A DNA stretch of 64,000 nt from Tsukamurella sputi (GCF_007858445.1 NZ_VIGV01000002.1:372001-436000), one strand, 5' to 3'. Shown: positions 35,245 through 44,399, counted from the first letter of the stretch. Numbers and translations: made by a program. The notes: generated by a model from the sequence alone, not told the origin.

Positions 35245-36459
35245 TTACCGGCCACGCCGGTCCTCGCGCCCGGGCACCAGTACGGCGAAAGCCTCCAGGT
35301 GATGGGTTCCGGGGAAGGCGTCGCAGGCGGTCAGCTCGGCCAGGCGGTAGCCGTTGTCGCACGCGGCCCCCAGGTCGCGCGCGAAGGCCGCGGGATCACA
35401 GCCGACGTGCACGATCGCCCGCGGCTCCGCCTCGGTGATCGCGGCCATGACCGCGGCACCGGCGCCCGTCCTGGGTGGATCCAGGACCACGACGCCGGGT
35501 GACGGGAGCCCCGTGATCCGGGACGCGGTGTCGCCGCGGTGGAAGGTGACGGGCGCATCGCCGAAGGTCTGCTTCCCGGCGGCGATCGCGCCGCCCGAGG
35601 TCTCCACCACATCGACCTCGAAGCCCTCGTCGACGAGCGCCCCCGCCAGGACGCCCGCGCCGCCGTACAGGTCCCAGGCGCGGCCGGGCCCACCGCCGAA
35701 CCGGCCCGTGGAGGAACCGACCCACTGGGCGTACCGGGACGCCGCATCGCGATGGGCCTGCCAGAAGCCGCCGACCGGGATCTTCCACGACCGCGGGCCC
35801 ACCCGGTACTCGGCGAGCGCGCCGCCGGCGAGGACCTGTGCGGGCCGTCCGCGCCGCGCCGGGACGGCCGCGTGGGCCGCGCCCGTGTCGTCGAGGACCA
35901 GCGCCACCTCGGCGCCGGGTGCGGCGCGCAGGCCGGCGGCGAGCTCGGTCAGTTCGACGGGGAGCTGGGTGCACGGCGCGACCACCACTGCGTCGCTGCG
36001 GTGCGCGTGCTGCCCGAGTGCGCCGTCACCGTCGGCGACGAGGCGTGCGCGGTGCCGCCACCCGGTGACCGGGGCGTCCGAGAGCGGCGCGACGATCGTG
36101 TCCCATCCGGGCCCGACGACGTCGGGGGCGAAGCCGCCGACGCGCTGCAGTTGATCGCGCAGCACGGAGCCCTTGAGAACGCGCTGGTAGGCGGGTCCGG
36201 CGAAGGTCAGGTCGCAGCAGCCGGCGCCGGCCGCGGCGGCGGGGCACGCCTCGGGGACGCGATGCGGCGAGGCGTCGAGCACCTCGACGGTGCTCGCGCG
36301 GGCGTAGGACTTCTTGACCTCGGTGATGCGCGCCCGCACCCGCTCGTCCGGCAGAGCGCCGCGCACGAAGATCGCGCGCCCCTCGTGTCGCGCGATGACG
36401 AAGCCGCCGTGGCCGGGGGCGCCGCAGGTCAGTTCCAGGACGTCGTCAACCGCGAGCAT
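35245..36459 (-). CDS. TrmA/RlmCD-like class I SAM-dependent RNA methyltransferase
   Basis: A 404-aa predicted RNA uridine-C5 methyltransferase. The N-terminal TRAM-like domain spans residues 1-60 ([23 protein letters not shown]). A cysteine cluster ([11 protein letters not shown] at about 71-81) may hold an Fe-S centre. The SAM fold has [14 protein letters not shown], then VVLDPPRTG, and the catalytic cysteine in [14 protein letters not shown], with [13 protein letters not shown] at the end. Target uridine and RNA are unknown. The start is ATG 36459, inside the DUF3159 gene by 14 bases, so the genes are coupled. It corresponds to Rv2689c. Confidence 0.88.
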   Translation of the reverse strand: MLAVDDVLELTCGAPGHGGFVIARHEGRAIFVRGALPDERVRARITEVKKSYARASTVEVLDASPHRVPEACPAAAAGAGCCDLTFAGPAYQRVLKGSVLRDQLQRVGGFAPDVVGPGWDTIVAPLSDAPVTGWRHRARLVADGDGALGQHAHRSDAVVVAPCTQLPVELTELAAGLRAAPGAEVALVLDDTGAAHAAVPARRGRPAQVLAGGALAEYRVGPRSWKIPVGGFWQAHRDAASRYAQWVGSSTGRFGGGPGRAWDLYGGAGVLAGALVDEGFEVDVVETSGGAIAAGKQTFGDAPVTFHRGDTASRITGLPSPGVVVLDPPRTGAGAAVMAAITEAEPRAIVHVGCDPAAFARDLGAACDNGYRLAELTACDAFPGTHHLEAFAVLVPGREDRRGR

Positions 36460-37156
36460 GCGTGAGCCTCCGTGCCACCAGGAAGGTGACGAGCAGACCC
36501 GCGGCGAACATGGGCCACCCCATGAGGATGCGGGCGAGGCCGAGGCCGCCGACGTTGTCGGTGACGTAGAGGTAGAACTGGACTCCGAAGCGCACGGCAA
36601 ACATCGCCGTCCACAGCACGGTCAGCCAGGTGAAGGCGCGGAACTGTCGACGGTCGGCCCGCCAGTCCTGCCCGGCCGCGGTCGTCGCATCGCCGGGCTG
36701 ATCCTCGCGCTCGTTGAAGAAGTGCCACAGCACACCGACCAGCGGCCGGCGGATCAGGATCGACACGGCGAAGGCGACGGCGAACACCGCCTGCATGACG
36801 ATGCCGTAGAGGAAGTACCCCTTGCCGTTGCCACCGACGAGCAGCGCGATGACCACGCACACCGCGACGCCGAAGAAGCCGGAGATCGCGGGCTGGATGG
36901 AGGTCCGGGTCACGAGCCGGATCACCGCCACGAGCACCGCTACGACGAGCGCTGCGATCACGCCGCCGGTGAGGCCCCACTTCGCGTTCGCGGGGACGAA
37001 GGCGACCACGGGCAGGGCGGAGTAGACCATGCCCTGCCAGCCGCCCATCTGCTCGAGCACCTGGTCCTTGATCGACGGTTCGGCGGCATCCTCGACCGGC
37101 TCGATCGGTGGCTCGTCCGCCCGCGGTGTCCTGTGCTGCTCTGCGCCGTCCGTCAC
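36446..37156 (-). CDS. DUF3159 membrane protein
   Basis: A 236-aa membrane protein with about six helices. The soluble N-terminus of some 28 residues is acidic and proline-rich; LEQMGGWQGMVYSALPVVAFVPAN begins the first hydrophobic part. Characteristic are ALLVGGNGKGYFLYGI, the charged loop NEREDQPGDATTA, and the C-terminal FYLYVTDNVGGLGLARILMGWP. The resemblance to intracellular-septation-type proteins is weak. Function is unknown. It is coupled to the TrmA-like gene and divergent from the hydrolase gene, with 38 bases between. Confidence 0.85.
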   Translation of the reverse strand: MTDGAEQHRTPRADEPPIEPVEDAAEPSIKDQVLEQMGGWQGMVYSALPVVAFVPANAKWGLTGGVIAALVVAVLVAVIRLVTRTSIQPAISGFFGVAVCVVIALLVGGNGKGYFLYGIVMQAVFAVAFAVSILIRRPLVGVLWHFFNEREDQPGDATTAAGQDWRADRRQFRAFTWLTVLWTAMFAVRFGVQFYLYVTDNVGGLGLARILMGWPMFAAGLLVTFLVARRLTHARG

Positions 37157-37194
37157 CCGTCCACCCTACGTGGCGGTGCTGGCATGCTCGTCCC

Positions 37195-37893
37195 ATGCAG
37201 TTCCCCGAAGGCACCACCGCCGTCCTGCTGCCCGGCTCGGGTTCGGACGCCGACTTCGTGCTCCGCGCGTTCGCGCCGCTCACCGCGCTCTGCGAGCGCA
37301 CCGTCGCCGTCGATGCGACGCCGCCGTCGGTGGTCTCGGGCTACCGCGCGGCGTTGGACGCCGCCGCGTCCGACGGTCCGCTGCTGGCCTGCGGCGTGTC
37401 CCTGGGCTCGGCGGTCGCCGCGAGCTGGGCGCTCGAGCACCCCGACGCGGACGTGACGCTGGTGCTCGCCCTTCCGCCGTGGTGCGGTGCGGCGGGGCCG
37501 GACGTGCCCGCGGCGATGTCGGCGCGGGTCACCGCGGACACCGTCGACGAGGTGGGCGCGGCGGAAGCGGTCGCCCGGATGCGGGCGGGCAGCCCGCCGT
37601 GGCTGGCCCGTGAGCTGAGCCGGTCGTGGGCCGCCCACGGCGACTTCCTCGCCCCCGCGCTGCGCGAAGCCGCCGGATACGCAGCCCCGACCGAGGATGC
37701 GCTGCGTGGACTGCGCGCGCGGACCGTCGTCGTAGGCGCCGAAGGCGACCTGATCCACCCCGTCGCCACCGCGCGGGCCTGGGGCGCGGCGATCCCGGCG
37801 GCGGCCACCGTGGTCGTGGACCTGGCGGATCTCGGCCCCGACCCGGCCACGCTGGGCCGCGCCGGGATCGCTGGTCTTACCGCTGGTTGTTGA
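37195..37893 (+). CDS. Alpha/beta-hydrolase-like protein
   Basis: A 232-aa soluble protein with a hydrolase fold (Rv2695 position). The elbow GVSLGSAVA (about 67-75) carries the likely nucleophile serine. A later aspartate lies in VVGAEGDLIHPVATA with the candidate catalytic histidine; in this protein the D-x2-H spacing suggests D and H act in adjacent loops. The oxyanion strand is AVLLPGSGSDADF. The substrate is unknown. It overlaps the convergent DUF3710 gene by 17 bases. Confidence 0.82.
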   Translation: MQFPEGTTAVLLPGSGSDADFVLRAFAPLTALCERTVAVDATPPSVVSGYRAALDAAASDGPLLACGVSLGSAVAASWALEHPDADVTLVLALPPWCGAAGPDVPAAMSARVTADTVDEVGAAEAVARMRAGSPPWLARELSRSWAAHGDFLAPALREAAGYAAPTEDALRGLRARTVVVGAEGDLIHPVATARAWGAAIPAAATVVVDLADLGPDPATLGRAGIAGLTAGC

Positions 37894-38698
37894 GCCGCGT
37901 GAGGGCCGAGCCCTGCGTGAGCCGGTCCTGATTGCTCTGTCGCAGGGCGGCCGGACCGTCGGCGGCGGCGCGCTGGGCGACCTGCGCGGCGATCGCCGCG
38001 GCGGCCTGCTCCTGCTGGGCCTGCTGGGCGGCCATCGCCTCCTGCAGCTGCTGGACGAGTTCGGCCGGCAGCTCGATCTCCAGGTGATCGCGAGCGGGCC
38101 GGGGATCGGTCCCGCGCCGGATGACGGTCTCCGCCAGCATCGCCCGCGCGAGCTGCGCGGCCTGATCGGCCGTCTCGAGCGGAGAGGCGACCACGATGCG
38201 GACCATCCACCGCGGACCGTCGACGCCGATGAACCGCAGGACGCCGTCGGGCTGGTTCCCGACCACCTCGCGGCCCCAGTGGCCGTCCTCGATGGACACC
38301 TGGGCGCCGTTCTCGCGGAGCGATTCCGCGAGCTCGGTGACCACCTCGCGCCACTGGCCGCCCGACTTGGGCGCCGCGAAGACACCCGGCGTGATCCGGC
38401 CGACCGGGGTGTCGAGGTGCACACCCACGGGAACTCCCTCGGGGCTCATCTCCACCTGCAGCTGCGACTCCGCCGGCATCGCCAGGATGATCGAGCCGAG
38501 GTCGAGGCGACCGTCGTCGAGCCCGTCGGTGCTCTGCAGCGAGCCGAGGTCGTACGGACCCGCACCGGTGCCGAGTTCCTGCACCTCGTCGTCCTCCGTC
38601 GGGGCGGGCGCCGTGTGGTGCTCGGGCTGCCCGATCGTCGCGTACGGATCGACGCTCGAGGTGCTGCGCTGCTTGGACTTGCGGCGGCCGAGGGCCAT
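37877..38698 (-). CDS. DUF3710 family protein
   Basis: A 273-aa protein of unknown role conserved next to dut in actinobacteria (Rv2696c). A basic start (MALGRRKSKQRS) is followed by an acidic stretch, then the folded core with DLGSIILAMPAESQLQVEM, PDGVLRFIGVDGPRWMVR (about 150-167), and a glutamine/alanine-rich helix at the end (MAAQQAQQEQAAAAIAAQVA) that may form a coiled coil. No catalytic motif is visible. It is 42 bases after dut on the same strand. Confidence 0.85.
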   Translation of the reverse strand: MALGRRKSKQRSTSSVDPYATIGQPEHHTAPAPTEDDEVQELGTGAGPYDLGSLQSTDGLDDGRLDLGSIILAMPAESQLQVEMSPEGVPVGVHLDTPVGRITPGVFAAPKSGGQWREVVTELAESLRENGAQVSIEDGHWGREVVGNQPDGVLRFIGVDGPRWMVRIVVASPLETADQAAQLARAMLAETVIRRGTDPRPARDHLEIELPAELVQQLQEAMAAQQAQQEQAAAAIAAQVAQRAAADGPAALRQSNQDRLTQGSALTRLNNQR

Positions 38699-38740
38699 GG
38701 GACGGTGCTCCTTGGGTCTGCGAGGGGTTCTTCGGGGAGG

Positions 38741-39202
38741 TTACTGGGAGGACTCGAGGCTGGCGTGCCCGCCCGACGAGCCGTAGCCGCCGGCGCCGCG
38801 GACCGTCTCGTCGAGGAACGAGACCTCCTTGAAGTCGGGCAGTTCGACGCGCTGGACGAGGAGCTGGGCGATCCGGTCGCCGCGCTTGATGTCGACGGCG
38901 TTCGTCCGGTCGGTGTTGAGCAGGCAGACCTTGATCTCGCCGCGGTATCCGGCGTCGATGGTGCCGGGCGTGTTGACCACGGTGAGACCGTGTTTCGCGG
39001 CGAGGCCGGAGCGCGGGTGGATCAGCCCGACGGTGCCGTGCGGCAGCGCGAGTGCGACGCCGGTGGCGACGAGCGTGCGCTCACCGGGCTCGATCCGCAC
39101 GTCGATCGTCGAGTACAGGTCCACGCCCGCGTCGCCGGGATGTGCGCGCTTGGGGAGTGGGAGGCCCTCGTCGAGCCGCAGTAGGGGTATCTGGCTCACC
39201 AT
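38741..39202 (-). CDS. dut: dUTP diphosphatase
   Basis: A 153-aa trimeric dUTPase that makes dUMP and pyrophosphate, keeping uracil out of DNA. All five motifs are present: [43 protein letters not shown], and the flexible tail [10 protein letters not shown] (about 136-145). TAGTCT lies seven bases before the ATG, so the mRNA is likely leaderless. The promoter overlaps that of the divergent DUF3093 gene in a 23-base gap. The DUF3710 gene follows. Confidence 0.97.
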   Translation of the reverse strand: MVSQIPLLRLDEGLPLPKRAHPGDAGVDLYSTIDVRIEPGERTLVATGVALALPHGTVGLIHPRSGLAAKHGLTVVNTPGTIDAGYRGEIKVCLLNTDRTNAVDIKRGDRIAQLLVQRVELPDFKEVSFLDETVRGAGGYGSSGGHASLESSQ

Positions 39203-39209
39203 GGGATGC

Positions 39210-39219
39210 AGACTACGCT
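39210..39219. promoter_or_regulatory. Overlapping divergent -10 hexamers of dut and DUF3093
   Basis: On the minus strand TAGTCT (39215 to 39210) sits seven bases before dut; on the plus strand TACGCT (39214-39219) sits six bases before the DUF3093 gene. The hexamers share two bases, so the two polymerases cannot bind together. Each -35 lies inside the other gene. Confidence 0.7.
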
Positions 39220-39225
39220 GAAGCC

Positions 39226-39717
39226 GTGTCGGACGATCGAACAGTGAAGACCTCCCAGCCGGGTCACGGCTACTTCGAGCGGCTCACGGTGCCGTGGTAC
39301 TGGTGGCTCGCGGGCGCGGTCGTGGCGGCCCTGCTCTGCTACGAGGTGACGCTCGCCGCACGCTGGGGCGACTGGATGATCGGGGCCTGGGTTCTGATCG
39401 TCGCGGTCATCGCCGTGCTGTTGTGGTCGATGGGCCGCGGTAGCGTCGGCGTGCGCGACGGCGAGTTGTGGGCGGGTAACGCCCATCTCCCGCTCGAATT
39501 GGTCTCGCGTGCCGCGGCGGTGCCGGCGGAGGCGAAGAGTGCGGCGCTCGGCCGGCAGCTCGATCCCGCGGCCTTCCTGTATCACAAGGGCTGGATCAAG
39601 ACGATGATCGTGGTGGTGCTCGACGACCCCGATGACCCGACGCCGTACTGGATGGTCTCGACGCGGCATCCGGAGAAGATGCTCGCGCTGATCCCCGCCG
39701 CGACCACGCTCGGCTAG
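39226..39717 (+). CDS. DUF3093 membrane protein
   Basis: A 163-aa protein of the Rv2698 type. Two helices near the start ([20 protein letters not shown] and [20 protein letters not shown]) are followed by a soluble, beta-rich part with [20 protein letters not shown] and [14 protein letters not shown]. Function is unknown. TACGCT is six bases before the GTG start, indicating a leaderless mRNA. It is divergent from dut and convergent with the DUF4193 gene. Confidence 0.86.
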   Translation: MSDDRTVKTSQPGHGYFERLTVPWYWWLAGAVVAALLCYEVTLAARWGDWMIGAWVLIVAVIAVLLWSMGRGSVGVRDGELWAGNAHLPLELVSRAAAVPAEAKSAALGRQLDPAAFLYHKGWIKTMIVVVLDDPDDPTPYWMVSTRHPEKMLALIPAATTLG

Positions 39718-39745
39718 GAGCGGGCCGCCGCGGAGAAGGTGCGCC

Positions 39746-40045
39746 TCAGGCGCAGTCGATGCAGATCAGCTCGGAGCCGTCCGGATCGGCCAGGCGGCTG
39801 CGGTGGTACACCAGGAAACAGCTGGTGCACGTGAACTCGTCGGCCTGCTTGGGCACCACGCGAACGCTCAGCTCCTCACCCGAGAGGTCGGCGCCGGGGA
39901 GTTCGAAGGACTCGGCGGTCTCGCCCTCGTCCACGTCCACCGTGCCGGACTGCCCCTCGTTGCGCCGGGCCTTGAGTTCCTCCAGCGAATCCTCGGAGAT
40001 CTCGTCCGCCTCGGAGCGCCGTGGAGCGTCGTAATCAGTTGCCAT
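39746..40045 (-). CDS. DUF4193 small zinc-finger-like protein
   Basis: A 99-aa acidic protein conserved in actinobacteria (Rv2699c). Residues 1-50 are highly charged. The C-terminal half has cysteine pairs CTSC and CIDC about 21 residues apart, with a YHRSRL loop between them, a probable zinc ribbon. Its partner is unknown; RNA polymerase association has been suggested for related small acidic proteins, but nothing here shows it. A good promoter with a 5' hairpin lies upstream. Confidence 0.85.
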   Translation of the reverse strand: MATDYDAPRRSEADEISEDSLEELKARRNEGQSGTVDVDEGETAESFELPGADLSGEELSVRVVPKQADEFTCTSCFLVYHRSRLADPDGSELICIDCA

Positions 40046-40077
40046 GCCGTGTCATCCCCATCCTTGCTCGTGCCCCG

Positions 40078-40098
40078 GGTCTCGGGGTTTCCGAGACC
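40078..40098 (-). other. 5' leader hairpin of the DUF4193 gene
   Basis: GGTCTCGG (40078-40085), loop GGTTT, CCGAGACC (40091-40098). It lies between the predicted transcript start and the ATG at 40045 on the minus strand and could stabilise or control the message. Confidence 0.5.
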
Positions 40099-40130
40099 AC
40101 CGGGCGCGTTGTCCCGCGCGAGCGGCCCAG

Positions 40131-40159
40131 AGTGTAACTCACTCGGAGAGCGAAGTCAC
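40131..40159 (-). promoter_or_regulatory. Promoter of the DUF4193 gene
   Basis: On the minus strand GTGACT (40159-40154), a 17-base spacer and TACACT (40136-40131). Four of six -35 bases match TTGACA. The predicted start near 40124 leaves a leader of about 80 bases. Confidence 0.65.
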
Positions 40160-40289
40160 GGCCTTTCCGTGACGGCCGCCGATTCCGTCGCTCGCTGCAC
40201 CTCTAACGCGTCGTACGTCCCGATGATTCCCGGGCGACTCCCGCTCCGCCTCCCGTGCCGGACCGGACCGCTCCCGTACAGTCGGGGCC

Positions 40290-41021
40290 GTGGTTTCCCA
40301 GCTCACCGGCACGGGCCGGCGATTCGACCGGAACGGCGAGCCCTTCCGGCGCCGCAACACGCTGCCGATCCTCATCGTGGTCGCCGTCCTCGCAGTGATC
40401 GCGATCGGCACGTGGGCGCGAGCGATGTCCTCCCAGGAGGAGACCGCGGCTCCGGTCTCCTGCCCGCCGCCCGGGCCCGCAGCGTCGTCGTCGACCGCCG
40501 CACCCGCGTCCGGTGCCGCTGCGCGCGCGGGCGCCACGACGCCGGCCCCCGCGCCCAGCCGCTTCGAGGTGGTCTCCCCCGACGACCTGGTCTCAGTCCG
40601 CCCCGCGCCGCTCGCGGCCTCGACGGTGCGCGTGCTCAACGCCTCCGGTCAGGCCGGACGCGCCGAGACCACCCTGAACAAGCTGGCCGACTACGGCTTC
40701 AGCGCCCCCACCACCGGCGCGTACGGCAACGATCCGGTGTACTCGACGATGGCGTGCCAGGCGCAGCTGCGCTTCGGCGATTCGGGCAAGGCCGCGGCCG
40801 CGGCGGCGTGGGTCATCGCCCCGTGCGCCGAGCTCATCAACGACGGCCGGCGGGACAACTCCGTCGACCTGGTCCTGGGAACGTTCTTCACGGATCTCGA
40901 ACCGAGCACCGACGCCCAGGAGATCCTGCGCATCCTGCGTGCCGCGCCGGCGGGTGCGGCGGACGGCGGCGCGAACCCCGCGCTCGTCTCCGCGGTGCAC
41001 GGCCAGTCCTGCAACCGCTGA
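40290..41021 (+). CDS. cei: Envelope integrity protein Cei-like (LytR C-terminal domain)
   Basis: A 243-aa protein with one transmembrane helix (LPILIVVAVLAVIAIGTWA, about 25-43), an outer linker rich in Ala/Pro/Ser/Thr, and an outer LytR_C domain with VRVLNASGQAGRAETTLNKLADYGFSA-type sequence from about 112. Cysteine pairs suggest disulfides. In mycobacteria Cei (Rv2700) is needed for cell-envelope integrity and virulence; the domain arrangement and position match. TACAGT is seven bases before the GTG start, so it is leaderless. It is convergent with suhB, one base away. Confidence 0.85.
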   Translation: MVSQLTGTGRRFDRNGEPFRRRNTLPILIVVAVLAVIAIGTWARAMSSQEETAAPVSCPPPGPAASSSTAAPASGAAARAGATTPAPAPSRFEVVSPDDLVSVRPAPLAASTVRVLNASGQAGRAETTLNKLADYGFSAPTTGAYGNDPVYSTMACQAQLRFGDSGKAAAAAAWVIAPCAELINDGRRDNSVDLVLGTFFTDLEPSTDAQEILRILRAAPAGAADGGANPALVSAVHGQSCNR

Positions 41022-41022
41022 C

Positions 41023-41895
41023 TCAGAGAGGCTCCAGGCCGCCCGCGCTCCGCAGGAGCTCGATCAGGCTGTCGGCGATGCCCGGCGCGGCCGCGAAGGT
41101 CAACGCGCCGTCCGCACTGGCGGAATCGGGACCGGGCACGATCACGACGGCACCCGCCTCCTGCGCGATCAGCGCGCCCGCGGCCCAATCCCACGGGCTC
41201 AGGCCGTGCTCGTAATGCGCGTCGGCGCGCCCGGCGGCCACCATGCACAGATCCAGGGCCGCCGAGCCGATCCGCCGCACGTCCCGGACCGCGGGCAGGA
41301 GCTCGGCGAGCACTCGCCCCTGCTTCTCGCGTCGCTCCCGGGCGTAACCGAATCCCGTCGCCACCAGCGCCAGGCCCGGATCGGTGATCGGGTTGGCACG
41401 CAGTTCGCGGACGGTCCCGTCCGGTGCGATCTCGCGCGCACCACCGCCCCGCTCCGCCGCGTAGACGGTGCCGTGCACCACGTCCGCGACCGCCCCGGCC
41501 ACGGACACCCCGTCGATCTGGGCGCCGAGCGAAACCGCGTACGCCGGCACGCCGTACAGGAAGTTCACGGTGCCGTCGATCGGGTCGACGATCCACCGGA
41601 CCGCACCGGCCTCCCCCTGGTCGCCCCCGTACTCCTCACCGAGCACGGTGTCCTCGGGACGCAGTTCCGCGAGCCGCTCCCGGACGAAACGCTCGGTCTC
41701 GGTGTCGACGACGGTGACGGGATCGGTCGGCGTGGACTTGGTCTCCACACCGTCCGGTCGGGCACCGCCGGCACCGTCGAATGCGTTGGCGCCGAAGACC
41801 TCCACCCGACGGGCCGCGACGCGACGCGCGGCTTCCGTGACGACGGCGACGGCGACCTCGGACAACTCCGACCGGTTGTGTTGCACGCCCTCCAC
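41023..41895 (-). CDS. suhB: Inositol-1-monophosphatase family protein
   Basis: A 290-aa Mg-dependent phosphatase. The metal-binding motifs are GEEYGG (about 92-97), WIVDPIDGTVNFLYG (about 107-121) and LSPWDWAAGALIAQEAG (about 223-239). Members hydrolyse inositol phosphate and can have other sugar phosphates as substrates; inositol is used here for PI lipids and mycothiol. It corresponds to Rv2701c. The start is the GTG at 41895, reading MEGVQHNR. It is divergent from ppgK with a 92-base gap. Confidence 0.93.
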   Translation of the reverse strand: MEGVQHNRSELSEVAVAVVTEAARRVAARRVEVFGANAFDGAGGARPDGVETKSTPTDPVTVVDTETERFVRERLAELRPEDTVLGEEYGGDQGEAGAVRWIVDPIDGTVNFLYGVPAYAVSLGAQIDGVSVAGAVADVVHGTVYAAERGGGAREIAPDGTVRELRANPITDPGLALVATGFGYARERREKQGRVLAELLPAVRDVRRIGSAALDLCMVAAGRADAHYEHGLSPWDWAAGALIAQEAGAVVIVPGPDSASADGALTFAAAPGIADSLIELLRSAGGLEPL

Positions 41896-41987
41896 AGAAC
41901 CACAATCCGCGGTAGTTTGTCAGCGCCGGGGCACCCCCCGGCATCGGGACGCGACGTCCGGCACCGACGGAGGAATGCGAGCACGCA

Positions 41988-42731
41988 ATGGCGGAGAAAC
42001 TGGGGTTCGGCGTCGACATCGGCGGCAGCGGCATCAAGGGCGGAGTCGTCGACATGGAGACCGGCGAGCTGGTGGGCGAGCGGTTCAAGGTGCCCACGCC
42101 GCAGCCGTCGACGCCCGGGGCCTGCGCCGGGGCCGTGCGCGAGGTGATGGAGCACTTCGGGTGGGAGGGGCCGGTCGGGGTCACCGTGCCCGCCGTCGTC
42201 ACGAACGGCACGGTCCGCAGCGCCGCGAACATCGACGCCGGCTGGATCGGCACCGACGCGAGCGAACTCTTCACGTCCACCCTCGACCGCCCCGTCACGG
42301 TGCTCAACGACGCCGACGCCGCGGGCCTCGCCGAGGACCGCTACGGCGCGGGACGCGACTTCGACGGGGTGATCCTCCTGCTGACGCTCGGCACCGGTAT
42401 CGGCTCGGCGCTGATCTACCGCGGGACCCTCGTGCCCAATACGGAGTTCGGTCACATCGAGGTCGAGGGCAAGGAGGCGGAGCATCGCGCCGCGAGCTCC
42501 GTCAAGGACCGTCGCGGCTGGAGCTACGAGAAGTGGGCCGGACAGGTCAGCCGCGTCTTCCGCGAGTACGAGAAGTTGCTGTGGCCGGACCTGATCATCG
42601 TGGGCGGCGGCGTGAGCCGGAAGGCCGACAAGTGGGTTCCGCTCCTCGAGGTGAAGACCCCTGTGATCCCGGCGAAGCTCCTGAACACCGCGGGCATCGT
42701 CGGCGCGGCGATGGCATCGCAACAGGGCTGA
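41988..42731 (+). CDS. ppgK: Polyphosphate glucokinase (ROK fold)
   Basis: A 247-aa kinase that phosphorylates glucose with polyphosphate or ATP. The phosphate-binding loop is FGVDIGGSGIKGGVVD at about 7-22. The glucose-binding region includes NDADAAGLAEDRYGAG and LGTGIGSALIYRGTLVPN; NTEFGHIEV carries the metal-contacting residues. It lacks the zinc-cysteine motif of true ROK kinases, as known polyphosphate glucokinases do. It stands just upstream of sigA as in M. tuberculosis (Rv2702-Rv2703). Confidence 0.95.
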   Translation: MAEKLGFGVDIGGSGIKGGVVDMETGELVGERFKVPTPQPSTPGACAGAVREVMEHFGWEGPVGVTVPAVVTNGTVRSAANIDAGWIGTDASELFTSTLDRPVTVLNDADAAGLAEDRYGAGRDFDGVILLLTLGTGIGSALIYRGTLVPNTEFGHIEVEGKEAEHRAASSVKDRRGWSYEKWAGQVSRVFREYEKLLWPDLIIVGGGVSRKADKWVPLLEVKTPVIPAKLLNTAGIVGAAMASQQG

Positions 42732-42790
42732 TTCCGCACGATCCGGACGCTGTGACCGCAGGTGAATACGGTCCGAGCGAGAAGAATCGT

Positions 42791-42834
42791 TACAATGGGG
42801 GTCCGGCGTCGAAACGCCGGACCAGACGCCGGAC
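42791..42834 (+). promoter_or_regulatory. sigA promoter and 5' leader with alternative hairpins
   Basis: TACAAT (42791-42796) is a strong -10; no good -35 is visible. Just after it GTCCGGCGT (42801-42809) can pair with ACGCCGGAC at 42814-42822 or with a second identical copy at 42826-42834. Only one pairing is possible at a time. The remaining leader to 42951 has no other clear element. Confidence 0.6.
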
Positions 42835-42950
42835 CACGTCGCCCCGGACGCCGCAGCCACCACCGAAGCCCCGCACAGCACGGGACGGTGCTGTTGTCGC
42901 GCCACGGAAGACCGGTACGGCGCACGCAGGCACAGTAGGAAAGGGCGTAA

Positions 42951-44399
42951 GTGGCAGCGACGCAGACCAGCTCCAGCGCACCGTCGGCAGACGGCGTGGA
43001 CGGTTCGGCCACCTCGGCGGAGACCCCCGCCAAGAAGACCACCGCCAAGAAGGCCCCCGCGAAGAAGGCTCCGGCCAAGAAGGCGGCGGCGAAGAAGGCA
43101 CCGGCCAAGAAGGCGCCCGCGAAGAAGGCGGCGGCCAAGAAGGCCGCGGGCCCCGCCAAGCGGACGGCGAAGAAGGCCGCCGGGAAGAAGGACGCCTCGG
43201 CGGCCGGCGCAGAGGGCGGTGCCGAGGACGAAGTCGACCCCGAGCTCGACGGCGATCCCGATCCCACCGAGCTGTCCGACGAGGACATCGCGCTCGACGC
43301 GGACGACGCCGACGAAGCGGCCGACGCCCCGCAGGCCAAGAGCGCCGTCACCAAGCCCGCCCCCGCGGACGCGGAGGACGAGGAGCCGTCCGAGGCGGAC
43401 AAGGCCTCCGGCGACTTCGTCTGGGACGAGGAGGAGTCCGAGGCACTACGGCAGGCCCGTAAGGACGCCGAGCTCACCGCGTCGGCCGACTCGGTGCGCG
43501 CCTACCTCAAGCAGATCGGCAAGGTCGCGCTGCTCAACGCCGAGGAGGAGGTCGAGCTCGCGAAGCGGATCGAGGCCGGCCTGTTCGCCGAGCAGCAGAT
43601 CAACCGCTGGCTCGAGCGCGGCGAGAAGCCCGCCATCGGCATCCGGCGCGATATGAACTGGATCGCCCGCGACGGCAACCGCGCCAAGAACCACCTGCTC
43701 GAGGCCAACCTGCGCCTCGTGGTCTCGCTGGCCAAGCGCTACACCGGCCGCGGTATGGCCTTCCTGGACCTGATCCAGGAGGGCAACCTGGGCCTGATCC
43801 GCGCCGTCGAGAAGTTCGACTACACCAAGGGCTACAAGTTCTCCACGTACGCCACCTGGTGGATCCGGCAGGCCATCACCCGCGCCATGGCGGACCAGGC
43901 CCGCACCATCCGTATCCCGGTGCACATGGTCGAGGTCATCAACAAGCTCGGCCGCATCCAGCGCGAGCTGCTCCAGGACCTGGGCCGCGAGCCCACGCCG
44001 GAGGAGCTGGCCAAGGAGATGGACATCACGCCGGAGAAGGTGCTGGAGATCCAGCAGTACGCGCGTGAGCCGATCTCGCTGGACCAGACCATCGGCGACG
44101 AGGGCGACAGCCAGCTCGGTGACTTCATCGAGGACTCGGAGGCCGTCGTCGCGGTCGACGCGGTCTCCTTCACCCTGCTGCAGGATCAGCTCCAGTCGGT
44201 GCTCGACACGCTCTCCGAGCGCGAAGCGGGCGTCGTCCGCCTGCGGTTCGGCCTCACCGACGGCCAGCCGCGGACTTTAGACGAGATCGGTCAGGTCTAC
44301 GGCGTCACGCGTGAGCGCATCCGCCAGATCGAGTCGAAGACCATGAGCAAGCTGCGGCACCCGTCGCGTTCGCAGGTCCTGCGCGACTACCTGGATTAG
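42951..44399 (+). CDS. sigA: Primary RNA polymerase sigma factor
   Basis: A 482-aa housekeeping sigma-70 factor. Residues about 27-85 are a lysine/alanine/proline repeat (units like PAKKA and AAKK), then a strongly acidic stretch. Region 1.2 is at about 177 ([15 protein letters not shown]). Region 2 has [20 protein letters not shown] and [16 protein letters not shown]. Region 3 begins [20 protein letters not shown], and region 4 holds the -35 helix [20 protein letters not shown] near the end. The GTG start is preceded by AGGAAAGG. A perfect terminator follows. Position and order match Rv2703. Confidence 0.97.
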   Translation: MAATQTSSSAPSADGVDGSATSAETPAKKTTAKKAPAKKAPAKKAAAKKAPAKKAPAKKAAAKKAAGPAKRTAKKAAGKKDASAAGAEGGAEDEVDPELDGDPDPTELSDEDIALDADDADEAADAPQAKSAVTKPAPADAEDEEPSEADKASGDFVWDEEESEALRQARKDAELTASADSVRAYLKQIGKVALLNAEEEVELAKRIEAGLFAEQQINRWLERGEKPAIGIRRDMNWIARDGNRAKNHLLEANLRLVVSLAKRYTGRGMAFLDLIQEGNLGLIRAVEKFDYTKGYKFSTYATWWIRQAITRAMADQARTIRIPVHMVEVINKLGRIQRELLQDLGREPTPEELAKEMDITPEKVLEIQQYAREPISLDQTIGDEGDSQLGDFIEDSEAVVAVDAVSFTLLQDQLQSVLDTLSEREAGVVRLRFGLTDGQPRTLDEIGQVYGVTRERIRQIESKTMSKLRHPSRSQVLRDYLD

